A stretch of DNA of 64,000 bases from Altererythrobacter sp. ZODW24 (GCF_003344885.1 NZ_CP031155.1:744001-808000); one strand, 5' to 3'. Positions 1-9,572 are shown, counted from the stretch's first letter. Notes: a model not told the origin generated them from the sequence alone. Program-made: numbers and translations.

Positions 1-2
1 CG

Positions 3-2213
3 GCTCCGATCGAACTGAAGGCCGTAGACGATGCCTATCCGCTGGTGGGCGAACTTACCCTGACCGATGGCCGCAGTGTCGGCGCGCCGCCCGCAGGTGA
101 GGCTTGGCTGGCGCAAGGCGCGGCCGACAGGCTGGGTGTGACAGCTGGCGATAGCTTCCGCCTTGGCACCGTAACGCTAACCGTCGGCGGCATTATAGAC
201 GACGAGCCTGACCGCTTGGGAGAAGGCTTTGCCCTCGGCCCCACGATCATGGTGGCAGAGGCGGTTCCGCTTTCCGCTGGCCTGCTTGCGCCGGGATCGA
301 TGTACCAAAGCAAGTACCGCTTGGCATTGGACGGTGCGGGCGACCCTGAGAGCATCGGCGAAAATCTGTCCGAAACCTTCCCCACCGCCGGGTTTGAGAT
401 CAAGACCCGCGACAATGCCGCCCCGGGCGCAGAGCGCTTTGTCTCCCGCATGGGCGAGTTTCTGACGCTGGTCGGTCTCGCAGCGCTGGTGATTGCGGGT
501 ATTGGGATTGGTGGCGGAGTGTCGTCTTACCTTGAGGCACGGCGCGGCAGTATCGCGACGCTCAAGATCGTTGGCGCGACCAGCCGTGACATCATGCGGA
601 TATACGGCATGCAGTTGGGAGCCGCGGCACTGATCGGCAGCATGGCGGGCCTGATAGTCGGCGTGGCCGTTACGCCTGTTCTGGGCTTCGCGCTCGGAGC
701 GTTGCTGCCTGTACAAACTGGTATCGTAATTGACCCCGCGGCGCTTCTCTCTGCTCTTGCGTACGGCCTGCTGGTCGCGCTGGTATTTGCTGCACCGCCA
801 CTGCTGCGCGCGCGCCGTTTCCCGCCAATGGCGCTGATGCGGGCTAAGGTCAGCCCCTTGGCACAGGCTTGGCGCGACAGTGCCCTACCCGTCGGCCTTG
901 GCCTCGGCGGCATTGTGGCACTCGTGCTGCTTTCAGCGCGCCGTCCCGAACTCAGCGCAGGTTTTCTGGTTGGAGCGGCAGCAGTGCTCAGCATTCTAGC
1001 GTTTCTCGGCTGGGCGATCCGTAAGCTGGCAGCGCGCCTGCCTCGCCCCAAGAACCCGCTGCTGCGTACTGCACTTGCCAATATTCACCGGCCCGGATCG
1101 TCGACAGCAGCGCTGGTGACAGCACTCGGTTTCGGCCTGTCAGCCTTCGTGCTTCTGGCCGCCATCCAGTCGAGCCTCGACGGCAATATCGAACGCAACA
1201 TCCCCGAACGCGCTCCTGACTATTTCGTCCTCGACATTCCTCAAGACCGGGTGGATGATTTCACCGCCATGGTCACTGCCGACCAGCCCGAGGCGAGCAT
1301 CCGCACCGTCCCTGCTCTGCGCGGCGCGATCCTAGGTTACGGTGCAGAAGACAGCATGATCCGCGTGTCAGAGCTTGAGGAGCTGCCCGAAGGCGCATGG
1401 CCCCTGCGCGGCGAACGCGGCCTGACTTATTCATCTGACGTGCCGGAGGGTAACACCGTTACCGAAGGCGAGTGGTGGGCCGCCGACCATAGCGGTGAGC
1501 CGCTCGTGTCGGTCGATATTGATCTGGCGCAAGCCATCGATCTCGAGATCGGCGATATGATCACCATCGGCTTGCTGGGTGTGGAGCGCACCGCACGGAT
1601 TGCCAATTTCCGCCGGATCGATTGGGATTCGATGGGCTTCAACTATGTGCTTGTGTTCAGCCCCAATGCGCTGGCCGATGCCCCGCACAACATCGCTGCC
1701 ACGATTGATCTGCCCGAAGGCGCGCCAACCGGCCCGCTGCTGCGCCAATTGGTCAACAACTTCCCATCGAGTTCAGTTATCGAAATCGGTCAAGTGGTCA
1801 AAGATGCCCGCGTGATCCTCGAACAGGTTGGCACCGCGATCCTTGCAGCGGCCTCTGTGGCCGTGCTGGCGGGCCTGGCAGTGCTGCTGGGCGCAATTGC
1901 GGCTGCCCGGGCCAGTCGGACCTATGACACGGTCGTGCTTCGCGTTCTGGGCGCTAGCAGACGTCAGGTGCTGCTGGTCCAGCTCGCTGAGTATGTATTG
2001 CTGTCGCTGGTGCTGGCCGCTGTCGCGCTGGCGCTGGGGACCGGCCTTGCATGGCTGGTCGTGGTGCAGCTGTTCGAATTCGACTGGCTGCCCAATTGGA
2101 CGCAAGTTCTTGGCGTCTTGGGCGCTGGTTTAGCCTTGGTAGTAGGCTTTGCACTGGCCGGCTCGCTGCCGCTGCTGCGGGCGAAACCGGCCAGTGCGCT
2201 TAGAGCGCTTTAG
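3..2213 (+). CDS. ABC transporter permease, FtsX/MacB type (5' end outside the window)
   Basis: The reading frame is open from the first complete codon, so the gene begins upstream. The residues before the first possible GTG (position 45) already fit the soluble domain of YbbP-like permeases, so that GTG is not the true start. The visible part has a periplasmic loop, a first FtsX core (three helices around bases 460-830), further helices near 880-1020, a second large soluble domain, and a C-terminal three-helix FtsX core (about bases 1820-2200). This double-FtsX layout is that of permeases working with a LolD/YbbA-like ATPase in substrate extraction or export from the inner membrane. The ATPase should lie upstream. 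The substrate cannot be told. The gene is convergent with the next one, one base apart. Confidence 0.85.
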   Translation, partial: APIELKAVDDAYPLVGELTLTDGRSVGAPPAGEAWLAQGAADRLGVTAGDSFRLGTVTLTVGGIIDDEPDRLGEGFALGPTIMVAEAVPLSAGLLAPGSMYQSKYRLALDGAGDPESIGENLSETFPTAGFEIKTRDNAAPGAERFVSRMGEFLTLVGLAALVIAGIGIGGGVSSYLEARRGSIATLKIVGATSRDIMRIYGMQLGAAALIGSMAGLIVGVAVTPVLGFALGALLPVQTGIVIDPAALLSALAYGLLVALVFAAPPLLRARRFPPMALMRAKVSPLAQAWRDSALPVGLGLGGIVALVLLSARRPELSAGFLVGAAAVLSILAFLGWAIRKLAARLPRPKNPLLRTALANIHRPGSSTAALVTALGFGLSAFVLLAAIQSSLDGNIERNIPERAPDYFVLDIPQDRVDDFTAMVTADQPEASIRTVPALRGAILGYGAEDSMIRVSELEELPEGAWPLRGERGLTYSSDVPEGNTVTEGEWWAADHSGEPLVSVDIDLAQAIDLEIGDMITIGLLGVERTARIANFRRIDWDSMGFNYVLVFSPNALADAPHNIAATIDLPEGAPTGPLLRQLVNNFPSSSVIEIGQVVKDARVILEQVGTAILAAASVAVLAGLAVLLGAIAAARASRTYDTVVLRVLGASRRQVLLVQLAEYVLLSLVLAAVALALGTGLAWLVVVQLFEFDWLPNWTQVLGVLGAGLALVVGFALAGSLPLLRAKPASALRAL

Positions 2214-2214
2214 C

Positions 2215-2682
2215 TTACTCGAATACTGACGGGTCGTGACCGACCGTGCCCGGGTCAGCTTTTAGCACCAGCGTGCTGGCAAGAAGGTCGTGAAGACCTT
2301 GCTTGCGTTCGGTAAAGCCGACCATGATAAAGCCGATCAAGAGGATCAGGGCCGAAAGAATCTTGGCAAGATAGCGCCCGATTGCGTTGAGCAAACTAAT
2401 CCGGTTACCGTCAGTGCTAGTAACGATAAGGCCGAGCGCCTTCTTGCCCAGTGTGGCCTGCCACGAAGAACTTTCCATGCCAGCGAAGTATCCGATGGCG
2501 ATCACGAGACTCGCAACGTTATACAATAAATAGCCGGGACTTGCGATTTGGGACTCGTCCACATTCATTCCCAAAGCGCCGACGCCGAAGAGCATACCGA
2601 CGATGGCCCCAACAATTGAGAGCACAATGGCATCAATAATATACGCACCGACACGGATCCAAAAACCAGCATAATTTTGCAT
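2215..2682 (-). CDS. RDD family membrane protein
   Basis: This 155-residue protein has the RDD arrangement: an N-terminal segment with Arg and Asp next to the first helix (GFWIRVGAYIIDAIVLS, from about residue 6), a second helix near 50-65, and a third near 95-120 followed by a conserved tail. RDD proteins are small inner-membrane proteins of mostly unknown function; a few have been linked to Na+/H+ exchange or quality control. A strong ribosome site (AGGGG) sits 6-10 bases before the ATG. No neighbour indicates a role. Confidence 0.8.
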   Translation of the reverse strand: MQNYAGFWIRVGAYIIDAIVLSIVGAIVGMLFGVGALGMNVDESQIASPGYLLYNVASLVIAIGYFAGMESSSWQATLGKKALGLIVTSTDGNRISLLNAIGRYLAKILSALILLIGFIMVGFTERKQGLHDLLASTLVLKADPGTVGHDPSVFE

Positions 2683-2759
2683 TGTTAGTCCCCTTTTTTA
2701 GAGAACCACAAAGCAACACCCGCGAGACGAGCGCAAGGCCAACGCCAAAGGCTACACAC

Positions 2760-2788
2760 AAAAAAGGGGCCGCCTTGCGGCAGCCCCT
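2760..2788 (-). terminator. Intrinsic terminator of the TonB-dependent receptor gene
   Basis: Read on the minus strand, a stem of nine pairs with one mismatch (arms AGGGGC-x-GCC and GGC-x-GCCCCT on the plus strand, TTGC loop) is followed directly by six T residues (AAAAAA at 2760-2765 on the plus strand). It lies about 25 bases past the receptor stop codon. It has the standard form of a Rho-independent terminator. Confidence 0.8.
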
Positions 2789-2812
2789 CTCTCAATCAAA
2801 TTGCGATGTCGC

Positions 2813-5407
2813 TTAGAATTTGAAGCGTACAACGCCGCCATACGTCCGTGGCGCGCTCGGGTAACCGGAAACTGTTCCGGCCTGAGCTACACCGTCAAAG
2901 ACCGTCGTGATAAACTGATCATTGAGCAAGTTCCGGGCAAATGCGCCGATTTCAAGACCGTTATCCAGTTTGAAGGTCGTCGAGGCATTCACGAGATTGA
3001 CTTCGCGATTGAAGATCTGGGTATTCCCCAAAGCTGCGTTGAAAGTCGGAAGGCCGTTGTTGATCGGCGTATTGCTTTCATGACTATAGTCGATGCGTGT
3101 CACCAGCATATTGCCGCTAGACCCGAATTCATGAGCATAAGTCGCTGAAGTCGAGATAGCGAATTCAGGAATACCGGCCGGACGCACACCGCTCAGATCG
3201 CCCAAAACACTTCCTGGGAAATCATCGAACAACGGATCAAGATAGGTCGTTGCGAAGGTGAAGGTCAGATTGTCGATAGGACGGATTGTCGCGTCGAATT
3301 CAAAACCTTTCACCGATTGCTGGCCAGCATTTTGCAACGCAAAGCCCGTTCCGGTGAATGCCAGGCTTTGGAAGCCTTTGATCGTTTGGTCGAACAAGGC
3401 GAGATTGAAGCCGAAGCCTTCCCACTGACCTTTGACGCCGATTTCATAGACCGTAGCCTCTTCTGGTCCTGCGAAACGCGAACCAGTGCTTAGGTTTGCT
3501 GTAGCAAGCCCGGCATCGAGAATAGGCGAGGATGGCGCCCCGAATAATGAGCCCCCCAGACCGGCAGTATAATCTGCGTTTGAAGGGCGGCTGTCGCGAG
3601 ACAGGTTAACCGAACTCGCCTTGAAGCCCGTTGCATAGCTACCGTAGATATTGACCTCATCACTAATCTCGAAAGAGGCCCGCGCCAGATAGGTAAACTT
3701 GTCATCCCGAGTCTTACCGTCTTCGACCGCATTCGGGATTGTCAGGAACGGTGGCTGGAACTGGAAACCCTGCAGAGCAATGAATGGGTTGCCTGGACCG
3801 GTGGCAAGCGCGAGCAAAGCGTCTTGGTTTGCTTGAGGCAATGCTTGGAACTGATCCCGAGTGGTAACACCTCCGGCAGTTGCAAGAGTGATAAACGCGT
3901 CAACCAGATTAACTTGACCCAGTGGATCGAAGCTCTGCTGAGCGAGCGCGAAGTCCTTCTTGTCATCGGTATAGTTGAAGCCGCCAGTGATCGTCAGGCG
4001 ATCAGTAACTTCGAAATCGACCGTACCAAAGACTGAGTAGGAAGTGTTGTCCATCGAGAACTGCTCGGCAGTCAGCAATGGTGTCAGGAAGATGCTTTCC
4101 TGTGCCAAGCCAAGGCCGGCTTCGACCCCGTTAAACACGCTCGGGTTACCAGCAATCACGTCGGCAGGATTACCGCCAGCCAAGATTTCAAAGAAATCGC
4201 GGATCTGCGTTCCGTTTTCGATCTGACTGATCTGCGCGATACTCTCGTCGAAGTAATAACCACCGAGCAAGAAGTTGATCGGACCGTCGAAATCGGAAGT
4301 CAGGCGGAATTCTTGCGTGAAGGATTCGACCGACTGGTTACGCGTTTCATTGGCGACATCGAGGCTGGAGTAGTCGATGTCCGAGATGAACAGATTATCA
4401 AGCTCACGATACGATGTGATCGAAGTGAGCGAAATCGGCCCAAACTCGTAATCCATCTGGAGCGAGCCGCCATAGTTCTCGACCTTGTTGATCGGAACTT
4501 GGTTCAAAAACGCGTCATAGCTGAAACGATCAGTAGAAATTTGCGCGCCAAGAAGCCCAAAGGCGGCCGCCGTAGGGCCGGCCACAATGGTCGTAACCTG
4601 ACAGCAAATCTCGTCAATTTTGGAATAGTCGACAATCGCGCGAGCACGGAATGCGCCGCCATTATCAAACAACAGCTGGCCGCGCGCCGCCCAACGGTCA
4701 CGGTTATTCTGCTCCTCATCGAGGTTCACGATGGTGGCATAACCGTCGCGGCTGTTATAGCTGCCATCGACCGAGAATGCGACGCTGTCGGTTAGCGGGC
4801 CGGTAATATCGCCCTTCAGGACAACGGCGTTAAAGTTGCCATAAACAGCTTCGATCGCGCCGCCGAATTCGAATTGTGGTTCACGGGTAACGACCGAGAT
4901 CACACCAGCCGAAGCGTTCTTACCGAACAATGTCGATTGCGGGCCGTTCAAAACTTCGATGCGCTGAACATTGGGAAGATCGGATAGTGCTGCTGCTGAA
5001 CGCGAGCGGAATACGCCGTCGATAAAGACACCAACCGATGGCTCGATGCCGAAGTTGTTATCACCATTACCAAAGCCGCGAATAATGAAAGTCGAAGCCG
5101 ACGAAGTTTGCAGCGTGCTTACCCGAAGCGACGGGGTTACGGTTTGCAGGTCGGTGACGTCACGGATCTGAGCGTTTTCGAGAGTTTCACCCGAAGTAAC
5201 CGAAACCGAGATCGGAGTTTCCTGCAGTGTGGTCGCGCGCTTCGTGGCGGTAACCACGATTTCGGTGCCGAAATCCGGCTCTTCGAATGTCGCTTCTTCA
5301 GCGACTTCGGCGGATGTGTCTTGCGCCATGGCCGGGTGGGCAACTGCAAGGGCTGCGACGCTGCCGAGCAGAATCGTGCGGGCACTAATAGGGGCGTTGA
5401 TACGCAT
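2813..5407 (-). CDS. TonB-dependent outer-membrane receptor
   Basis: The protein has 864 residues. A signal peptide ends at about residue 29 (PAMA before QD), followed by an acidic linker and a TonB-box-like EIVVTA at 49-54. The plug domain (about 60-180) contains the usual PSVGVFIDGV and RIEVLNGPQSTLFGKNASAG signatures. The rest is a 22-strand-type barrel ending in Val-Arg-Phe-Lys-Phe, a classic outer-membrane C-terminal signal. It belongs to the sphingomonad receptor type often annotated for siderophore, vitamin or plant-compound uptake, but the ligand cannot be read from sequence. A ribosome site (AGAGGAA) precedes the ATG, and the gene stands alone with its own terminator. A Cys-Cys pair near residue 263 lies in an early barrel loop. 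Confidence 0.92.
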   Translation of the reverse strand: MRINAPISARTILLGSVAALAVAHPAMAQDTSAEVAEEATFEEPDFGTEIVVTATKRATTLQETPISVSVTSGETLENAQIRDVTDLQTVTPSLRVSTLQTSSASTFIIRGFGNGDNNFGIEPSVGVFIDGVFRSRSAAALSDLPNVQRIEVLNGPQSTLFGKNASAGVISVVTREPQFEFGGAIEAVYGNFNAVVLKGDITGPLTDSVAFSVDGSYNSRDGYATIVNLDEEQNNRDRWAARGQLLFDNGGAFRARAIVDYSKIDEICCQVTTIVAGPTAAAFGLLGAQISTDRFSYDAFLNQVPINKVENYGGSLQMDYEFGPISLTSITSYRELDNLFISDIDYSSLDVANETRNQSVESFTQEFRLTSDFDGPINFLLGGYYFDESIAQISQIENGTQIRDFFEILAGGNPADVIAGNPSVFNGVEAGLGLAQESIFLTPLLTAEQFSMDNTSYSVFGTVDFEVTDRLTITGGFNYTDDKKDFALAQQSFDPLGQVNLVDAFITLATAGGVTTRDQFQALPQANQDALLALATGPGNPFIALQGFQFQPPFLTIPNAVEDGKTRDDKFTYLARASFEISDEVNIYGSYATGFKASSVNLSRDSRPSNADYTAGLGGSLFGAPSSPILDAGLATANLSTGSRFAGPEEATVYEIGVKGQWEGFGFNLALFDQTIKGFQSLAFTGTGFALQNAGQQSVKGFEFDATIRPIDNLTFTFATTYLDPLFDDFPGSVLGDLSGVRPAGIPEFAISTSATYAHEFGSSGNMLVTRIDYSHESNTPINNGLPTFNAALGNTQIFNREVNLVNASTTFKLDNGLEIGAFARNLLNDQFITTVFDGVAQAGTVSGYPSAPRTYGGVVRFKF

Positions 5408-5604
5408 TCAAGTGGTTCCTCTCTCAAAAGGTCGCTGCATGGTTTCATGCTGAGCGAACACACTTAACCATTAGATGCCTCGCCTAGACGGCACAATCGC
5501 ATCCGTATGCATAACCCCCGAACTTACCCGACTGTTGCCAAGTTGCCACATCGCTAAGGCGCGGAAATCCGTGCTATACCGGCCATGACGTAAGGGAAAC
5601 TGGT

Positions 5605-5976
5605 ATGGCGAAGATTACAGGACTTGGCGGCGTTTTTTATGTTGTGAACGATCCGGACGCCACGCGGGCTTGGTATCGGGACGTTTTGGGCATCGACGGC
5701 GATTACGGGCCTCAGCTCAATTGGTCAGAAGAAACCGGTGACAAGCCTTATTCGCTGATCAGTCACTTCAAAGATGATACATATGTGAAGCCGGGCAAAG
5801 GCGGCTTCATGATTAACTTGCGGGTCGATGATCTGGATGGCTTTGTCGCCCAGCTCAAAGGCAAGGGCGTCGATGTGTTGGACAGTGTCGACGAGGGTTA
5901 CGGCAAGTTCGCTTGGCTGCTCGACCCCAATGGTGTGAAAATCGAGCTGTGGGAACAAGTTCAAGCGCCTGACTAG
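5605..5976 (+). CDS. VOC (glyoxalase/bleomycin-resistance fold) family protein
   Basis: This 123-residue protein is a single vicinal-oxygen-chelate module pair. The first half begins with YVVNDPDATRAWYRDVLGI, typical of the family, and the last strand is GVKIELWE, whose Glu is the usual metal ligand. A His in LISHFKD is another possible ligand. Members include glyoxalases, dioxygenases and binding proteins; the substrate here is unknown. The ribosome site AAGGGA lies about 8 bases before the ATG. The gene is monocistronic between two unrelated genes. Confidence 0.85.
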   Translation: MAKITGLGGVFYVVNDPDATRAWYRDVLGIDGDYGPQLNWSEETGDKPYSLISHFKDDTYVKPGKGGFMINLRVDDLDGFVAQLKGKGVDVLDSVDEGYGKFAWLLDPNGVKIELWEQVQAPD

Positions 5977-5990
5977 CATCCTGGCCCATT

Positions 5991-6020
5991 CGCTGCCCCG
6001 ATCGCTGCCCCGATCGCTGC
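5991..6020. repeat. 12-base tandem repeat, 2.5 copies
   Basis: CGCTGCCCCGAT occurs twice in a row (5991-6002, 6003-6014) followed by a third partial CGCTGC. It lies just after the VOC stop codon and contains no gene. It is probably slippage-derived, with no evident function. Confidence 0.7.
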
Positions 6021-6057
6021 AATGCAGCATTCACCTTGCCGTCAGCCCGCTCTTGAT

Positions 6058-6103
6058 ATAGGGGGCGCGCATTCCGCGTGAGGCTGTGTCCTCGCGCCCC
6101 TAT
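6058..6103 (+). other. Inverted repeat in the leader of typA
   Basis: ATAGGGG(G)CGCG at 6058-6069 pairs with CGCGCCCCTAT at 6093-6103 around a 23-base loop that itself can fold (GAGG with CCTC). The right arm is followed by TTCTACAT, which is only weakly U-rich. It could end the VOC transcript or be a folded typA leader. It also argues against the upstream GTG at 6078 as the typA start, since that codon sits inside the hairpin. Confidence 0.4.
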
Positions 6104-6128
6104 TTCTACATATCGAAAGCTTCAGCGA

Positions 6129-7973
6129 ATGTCCGCCAACGCCGCGCTACGCAACATTGCGATTATCGCCCACGTCGACCACGGGAAAACCACGCTGGTT
6201 GACCAGCTCTTCCGTCAGTCGGGTACCTTCCGCGACAACCAGCGCGTGGAAGAACGCGCCATGGATTCCAACGATCTTGAAAAAGAACGCGGGATCACGA
6301 TTCTCGCCAAATGTACCAGCGTCGAATGGGGTGAAGGCGACGACGCGACACGCATCAACATCGTCGACACACCGGGCCACGCCGATTTCGGCGGCGAGGT
6401 AGAACGCATCCTTTCGATGGTCGACGGCGTTATCCTGCTCGTCGACAGCTCTGAAGGTGCAATGCCGCAGACGAAGTTCGTCACCGGCAAGGCGCTGGCG
6501 CTGGGTCTCAAGCCGATCGTCGTCGTCAATAAGATCGACCGCACCGATGGCCGCGCATCCGAAGTGCTGGACGAAGTGTTCGACCTGTTCGTGACACTCG
6601 GCGCGAGCGATGAACAGCTCGACTTCCCTGTGCTCTACGCCTCGGGCCGTAACGGTTACGCATCCGAGGATATCGAAGCGCGCGAGGGCACGCTGACCCC
6701 GCTATTCGAGAAGATCGTCGATCATGTCCCGCCGCCCGAAGCAGACTTCGACGGCCCGTTCAAATTCCTGGTCACACTGCTTGACCGCGACAACTTCCTC
6801 GGCCGCATTCTGACGGGCAAGGTCCAGTCGGGCCGGGTCAAGGTCAACGCGCCGATCCACGCGCTGGATAATGATGGCAACATCGTCGAAACCGGCCGCG
6901 CCTCCAAGCTGATGGCATTTCAAGGCCTCGAACGCGTTCCCGTAGAAGAAGCGCGCGCCGGCGACATTATCTCCATGGCTGGCCTGACTGACGCGACCGT
7001 GTCCAACACCATTTGCGATCCCGACGTGACCGAGCCGCTGCACGCGCAGCCAATCGATCCGCCGACATTGTCGATGCGCTTTGCGGTGAACGATAGCCCG
7101 CTGGCCGGCCGCGAAGGCAGCAAGGTCACCAGCCGCATGATCCGCGACCGGCTCGCTCGTGAAGCGGAAAGCAACGTCGCCATCAAGGTCACCGAAAGCT
7201 CCGACAAGGACAGCTTCGAAGTGGCTGGCCGCGGCGAATTGCAGCTCGGTGTTTTGATCGAAACAATGCGCCGCGAAGGCTTCGAGCTCGGCATCAGCCG
7301 TCCCCGTGTGCTGTACCGCGAAGACGAAGACGGCAAGCGCACCGAACCCTATGAAACCGTTGTGATCGACGTGGATGATGAATTCAGCGGCACCGTGGTT
7401 GAGAAGCTGGCCACGCGTAAGGGCGAAATGACCGACATGCGCCCATCGGGCGGCGGCAAGACCCGGATCACCTTCAGCGCCCCTTCACGCGGCCTGATCG
7501 GATATCACGGCGAATTCCTCACCGACACACGCGGCACCGGTATCATGAACCGCATCTTCGAAAAATACGCGCCCTATAAGGGGAAGATCGAGGGCCGCGC
7601 CAATGGTGTACTGATCTCCAAGGAAGACGGCGAAGCAGTGAGCTATGCGCTCAACATGCTGGAAGGTCGCGGCATCCTGTTCGTTAAGCCGAAGGAAAAG
7701 CTGTATGAAGGCATGATCATCGGCGAGAATGCGAAGCCCGACGACCTCGAGGTTAACCCCCTGAAGTCGAAGCAGCTGACCAACTTCCGCTCGACCGGCA
7801 AGGATGACGCAATCCGCCTCACCCCGCCCAAGATCATGACGCTGGAACAGGCTATTGCTTACATCGACAATGATGAAATGGTCGAAGTAACACCGGAAAA
7901 TATCCGCCTGCGCAAGGCGACGCTCGATCCAAACGAGCGCAAGAAGCAGAAGCGCAAGCTGGAAGACGCATAA
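6129..7973 (+). CDS. typA: Translational GTPase TypA/BipA
   Basis: The protein has 614 residues from the ATG at 6129, the start that gives the family N-terminus with the G1 loop AHVDHGKTT at about residue 13. An upstream in-frame GTG at 6078 would add 17 unconserved residues. G2 (GITI), G3 (DTPGHADFGGE) and G4 (NKID) are intact, followed by EF-Tu-like domain II, EF-G-like III and V, and the BipA-specific C-terminal domain. TypA binds ribosomes and helps large-subunit assembly and translation under stress or cold. The length matches the family. A terminator follows about 28 bases past the stop. Confidence 0.96.
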   Translation: MSANAALRNIAIIAHVDHGKTTLVDQLFRQSGTFRDNQRVEERAMDSNDLEKERGITILAKCTSVEWGEGDDATRINIVDTPGHADFGGEVERILSMVDGVILLVDSSEGAMPQTKFVTGKALALGLKPIVVVNKIDRTDGRASEVLDEVFDLFVTLGASDEQLDFPVLYASGRNGYASEDIEAREGTLTPLFEKIVDHVPPPEADFDGPFKFLVTLLDRDNFLGRILTGKVQSGRVKVNAPIHALDNDGNIVETGRASKLMAFQGLERVPVEEARAGDIISMAGLTDATVSNTICDPDVTEPLHAQPIDPPTLSMRFAVNDSPLAGREGSKVTSRMIRDRLAREAESNVAIKVTESSDKDSFEVAGRGELQLGVLIETMRREGFELGISRPRVLYREDEDGKRTEPYETVVIDVDDEFSGTVVEKLATRKGEMTDMRPSGGGKTRITFSAPSRGLIGYHGEFLTDTRGTGIMNRIFEKYAPYKGKIEGRANGVLISKEDGEAVSYALNMLEGRGILFVKPKEKLYEGMIIGENAKPDDLEVNPLKSKQLTNFRSTGKDDAIRLTPPKIMTLEQAIAYIDNDEMVEVTPENIRLRKATLDPNERKKQKRKLEDA

Positions 7974-8001
7974 GCGGGTCTGCTAGATCAACTTGATATC
8001 G

Positions 8002-8036
8002 AACGGGGCGGCCGAAAGGTTGTCCCGTTTTCGTTT
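8002..8036 (+). terminator. Intrinsic terminator after typA
   Basis: A 12-pair stem (AACGGG with CCCGTT, extended by G-U and G-C pairs) is closed by a GAAA tetraloop at 8014-8017 and followed by TTTCGTTT. The position, 28 bases after the typA stop and before the convergent peptidase gene, fits a terminator for typA. Confidence 0.75.
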
Positions 8037-8047
8037 CAGCGCCGCCT

Positions 8048-9463
8048 TCAGTGCCGTTTGTCGATCAGAGCAATCAACTCTTCCACAGCGGGAAAATGGC
8101 CATTGAGAGGGGCTTCGGGATCGAAGACCTCAATCGCAATTTCCGGCGTCACGCCCCGCCCTTCCCAAGCTGTCCCTTCGTGATCCAGATAGACCTCGTT
8201 CGAGAGTGTAACCTCCCATCCGTTAGGCAGATATTTGGTCAGGACATCGGACAACGCGCCGCGCGTAGGCGCGCCAGCATGAGTCACGTTGGGCAAGGCG
8301 CGCAGCGAGAGGGTTAGCAGCTCGCCGGCGCTCACGGTCATGTCACTTGTCATAACATAGACCGGGCCAACAAACGCTTCACCCGGTGACGGGTCGATGT
8401 AGAATGTTTGCGGTGTTTGATCCTGCGCGTCCCCGGCATATTTCGAATATGCTATCTGCCTTTTGCTGGTGAAGAAGCGTGCGATTTCCCGCGCAAGGAA
8501 ATCATACCCTCCCTGATTGACGCTCAAATCGACAATAACTGCCTTCACGCCGCGAGAATTGAACAGAGCAATTGCTTCTTCCATCGCCGGATGCAACGCT
8601 TCGATCTCATCAGCGAAAGGGGCACCCTCGCGGCCCGTGTATCCGCCCTCGCCCATTACTGCGATATAGCCGATATCATCCGACGTGATGCCAAATTTCA
8701 GGCGTTCATTCGCAGCGTTCTGGCCTTGCCCACCCAGAATATCGCGCTCGATATCCGCGCGCAGATACTGCCTACCAAGTGCGGCGTTTGCACTGCCCTC
8801 GCCTCGATATGTCCGTTGCACCGCCTCGGCAGTTTTTCCAGGATAGGGAATGAACTCACCTTCTTCGCCGTCCACCGTCGCGGACAGCCGGATGTGACCA
8901 TCCTTCAATCGCGACAAAAGGCCGATCATAGCTCCAACGACCGCGCCATCACCCGGGCTGTCGCCAAGCTCAGCACGAGCAGTCTGCGTTGCGACTGGCC
9001 AATCAACGCCATACAATTCGAAGAACGCATAGTGTTCAGCGAAGAAGCTGGCGAAAGCGTCAAAGTTCTGGAGCGCGGTTTGCTCACCGGCGCTGCAGCT
9101 CGCGGGAAGCGCGCTCTCGGGATGCAATCTGATCACATACGGCTCTGCCGAATGGCTAAGTTCAAGCTCGCTCCGGTCACCACTTAACCGGAAACTGTCG
9201 AAATATTGCATCGGGCCCTCTTGCCCCTGAGCAAGGGCGACGCAGAAGTCGCCTGCGACATTGTAGACCTGCGCCTGATTGCCAAAATCGACGATGTAGC
9301 CATACCCGTCCGACCGCCAAAGGCCGCTCGGCAATCCATCGGCATTATCAAGTTTTCCCGAGATCAATGCAGGTTCCATAGTGGCGCATCCCCCAAGCGA
9401 TGCAGCGAGTGACAATGTCAGCAGAGCGTTTTTCAAGGATTGGTTCCATTCGTGAATTTTCAC
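8048..9463 (-). CDS. S41-family (C-terminal processing peptidase-like) lipoprotein
   Basis: The chosen start is the GTG at 9463 (471 residues). It gives a lipoprotein signal: KIHEWNQSLK, a hydrophobic stretch, then the lipobox LGGC at about residues 23-26. The longer frame to 9580 would run into the divergent regulator gene. The C-terminal half is an S41 fold: DDIGYIAVMGEGG, VIVDLSVNQGGYD, and the serine motif MTVSAGELL, whose Ser is the expected nucleophile. There is no clear PDZ domain, so it is closer to the tricorn/IRBP-like S41 group than to CtpA. A role in envelope peptide turnover is inferred. It is divergent from an Lrp-type regulator. Confidence 0.8.
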   Translation of the reverse strand: MKIHEWNQSLKNALLTLSLAASLGGCATMEPALISGKLDNADGLPSGLWRSDGYGYIVDFGNQAQVYNVAGDFCVALAQGQEGPMQYFDSFRLSGDRSELELSHSAEPYVIRLHPESALPASCSAGEQTALQNFDAFASFFAEHYAFFELYGVDWPVATQTARAELGDSPGDGAVVGAMIGLLSRLKDGHIRLSATVDGEEGEFIPYPGKTAEAVQRTYRGEGSANAALGRQYLRADIERDILGGQGQNAANERLKFGITSDDIGYIAVMGEGGYTGREGAPFADEIEALHPAMEEAIALFNSRGVKAVIVDLSVNQGGYDFLAREIARFFTSKRQIAYSKYAGDAQDQTPQTFYIDPSPGEAFVGPVYVMTSDMTVSAGELLTLSLRALPNVTHAGAPTRGALSDVLTKYLPNGWEVTLSNEVYLDHEGTAWEGRGVTPEIAIEVFDPEAPLNGHFPAVEELIALIDKRH

Positions 9464-9487
9464 CAACCTAGGATGCCCCGCAAAAAC

Positions 9488-9527
9488 TTGTTCGGCTAAT
9501 TTGCTTGCATCAACGAACAAATTGTTC
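9488..9527. promoter_or_regulatory. Candidate operator in the peptidase / Lrp divergent region
   Basis: GAACAA-A-TTGTTC at 9515-9527 is a perfect 6+6 palindrome. A further TTGTTCG half-site at 9488-9494 is the reverse complement of CGAACAA at 9514-9520. It sits in the 109-base gap between the divergent peptidase gene and the lrp-like gene. Lrp-family proteins often autoregulate through short dyads in this position; the assignment here is an inference. Confidence 0.45.
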
Positions 9528-9572
9528 ACTTTAAAAGCGCACGCCTCACTTTCAGACTGGGCGAAACGAGCC

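Noticed and set aside
6078-6128. Upstream GTG as the typA start
   Set aside because: It lies in a hairpin, lacks a ribosome site and adds unconserved residues.
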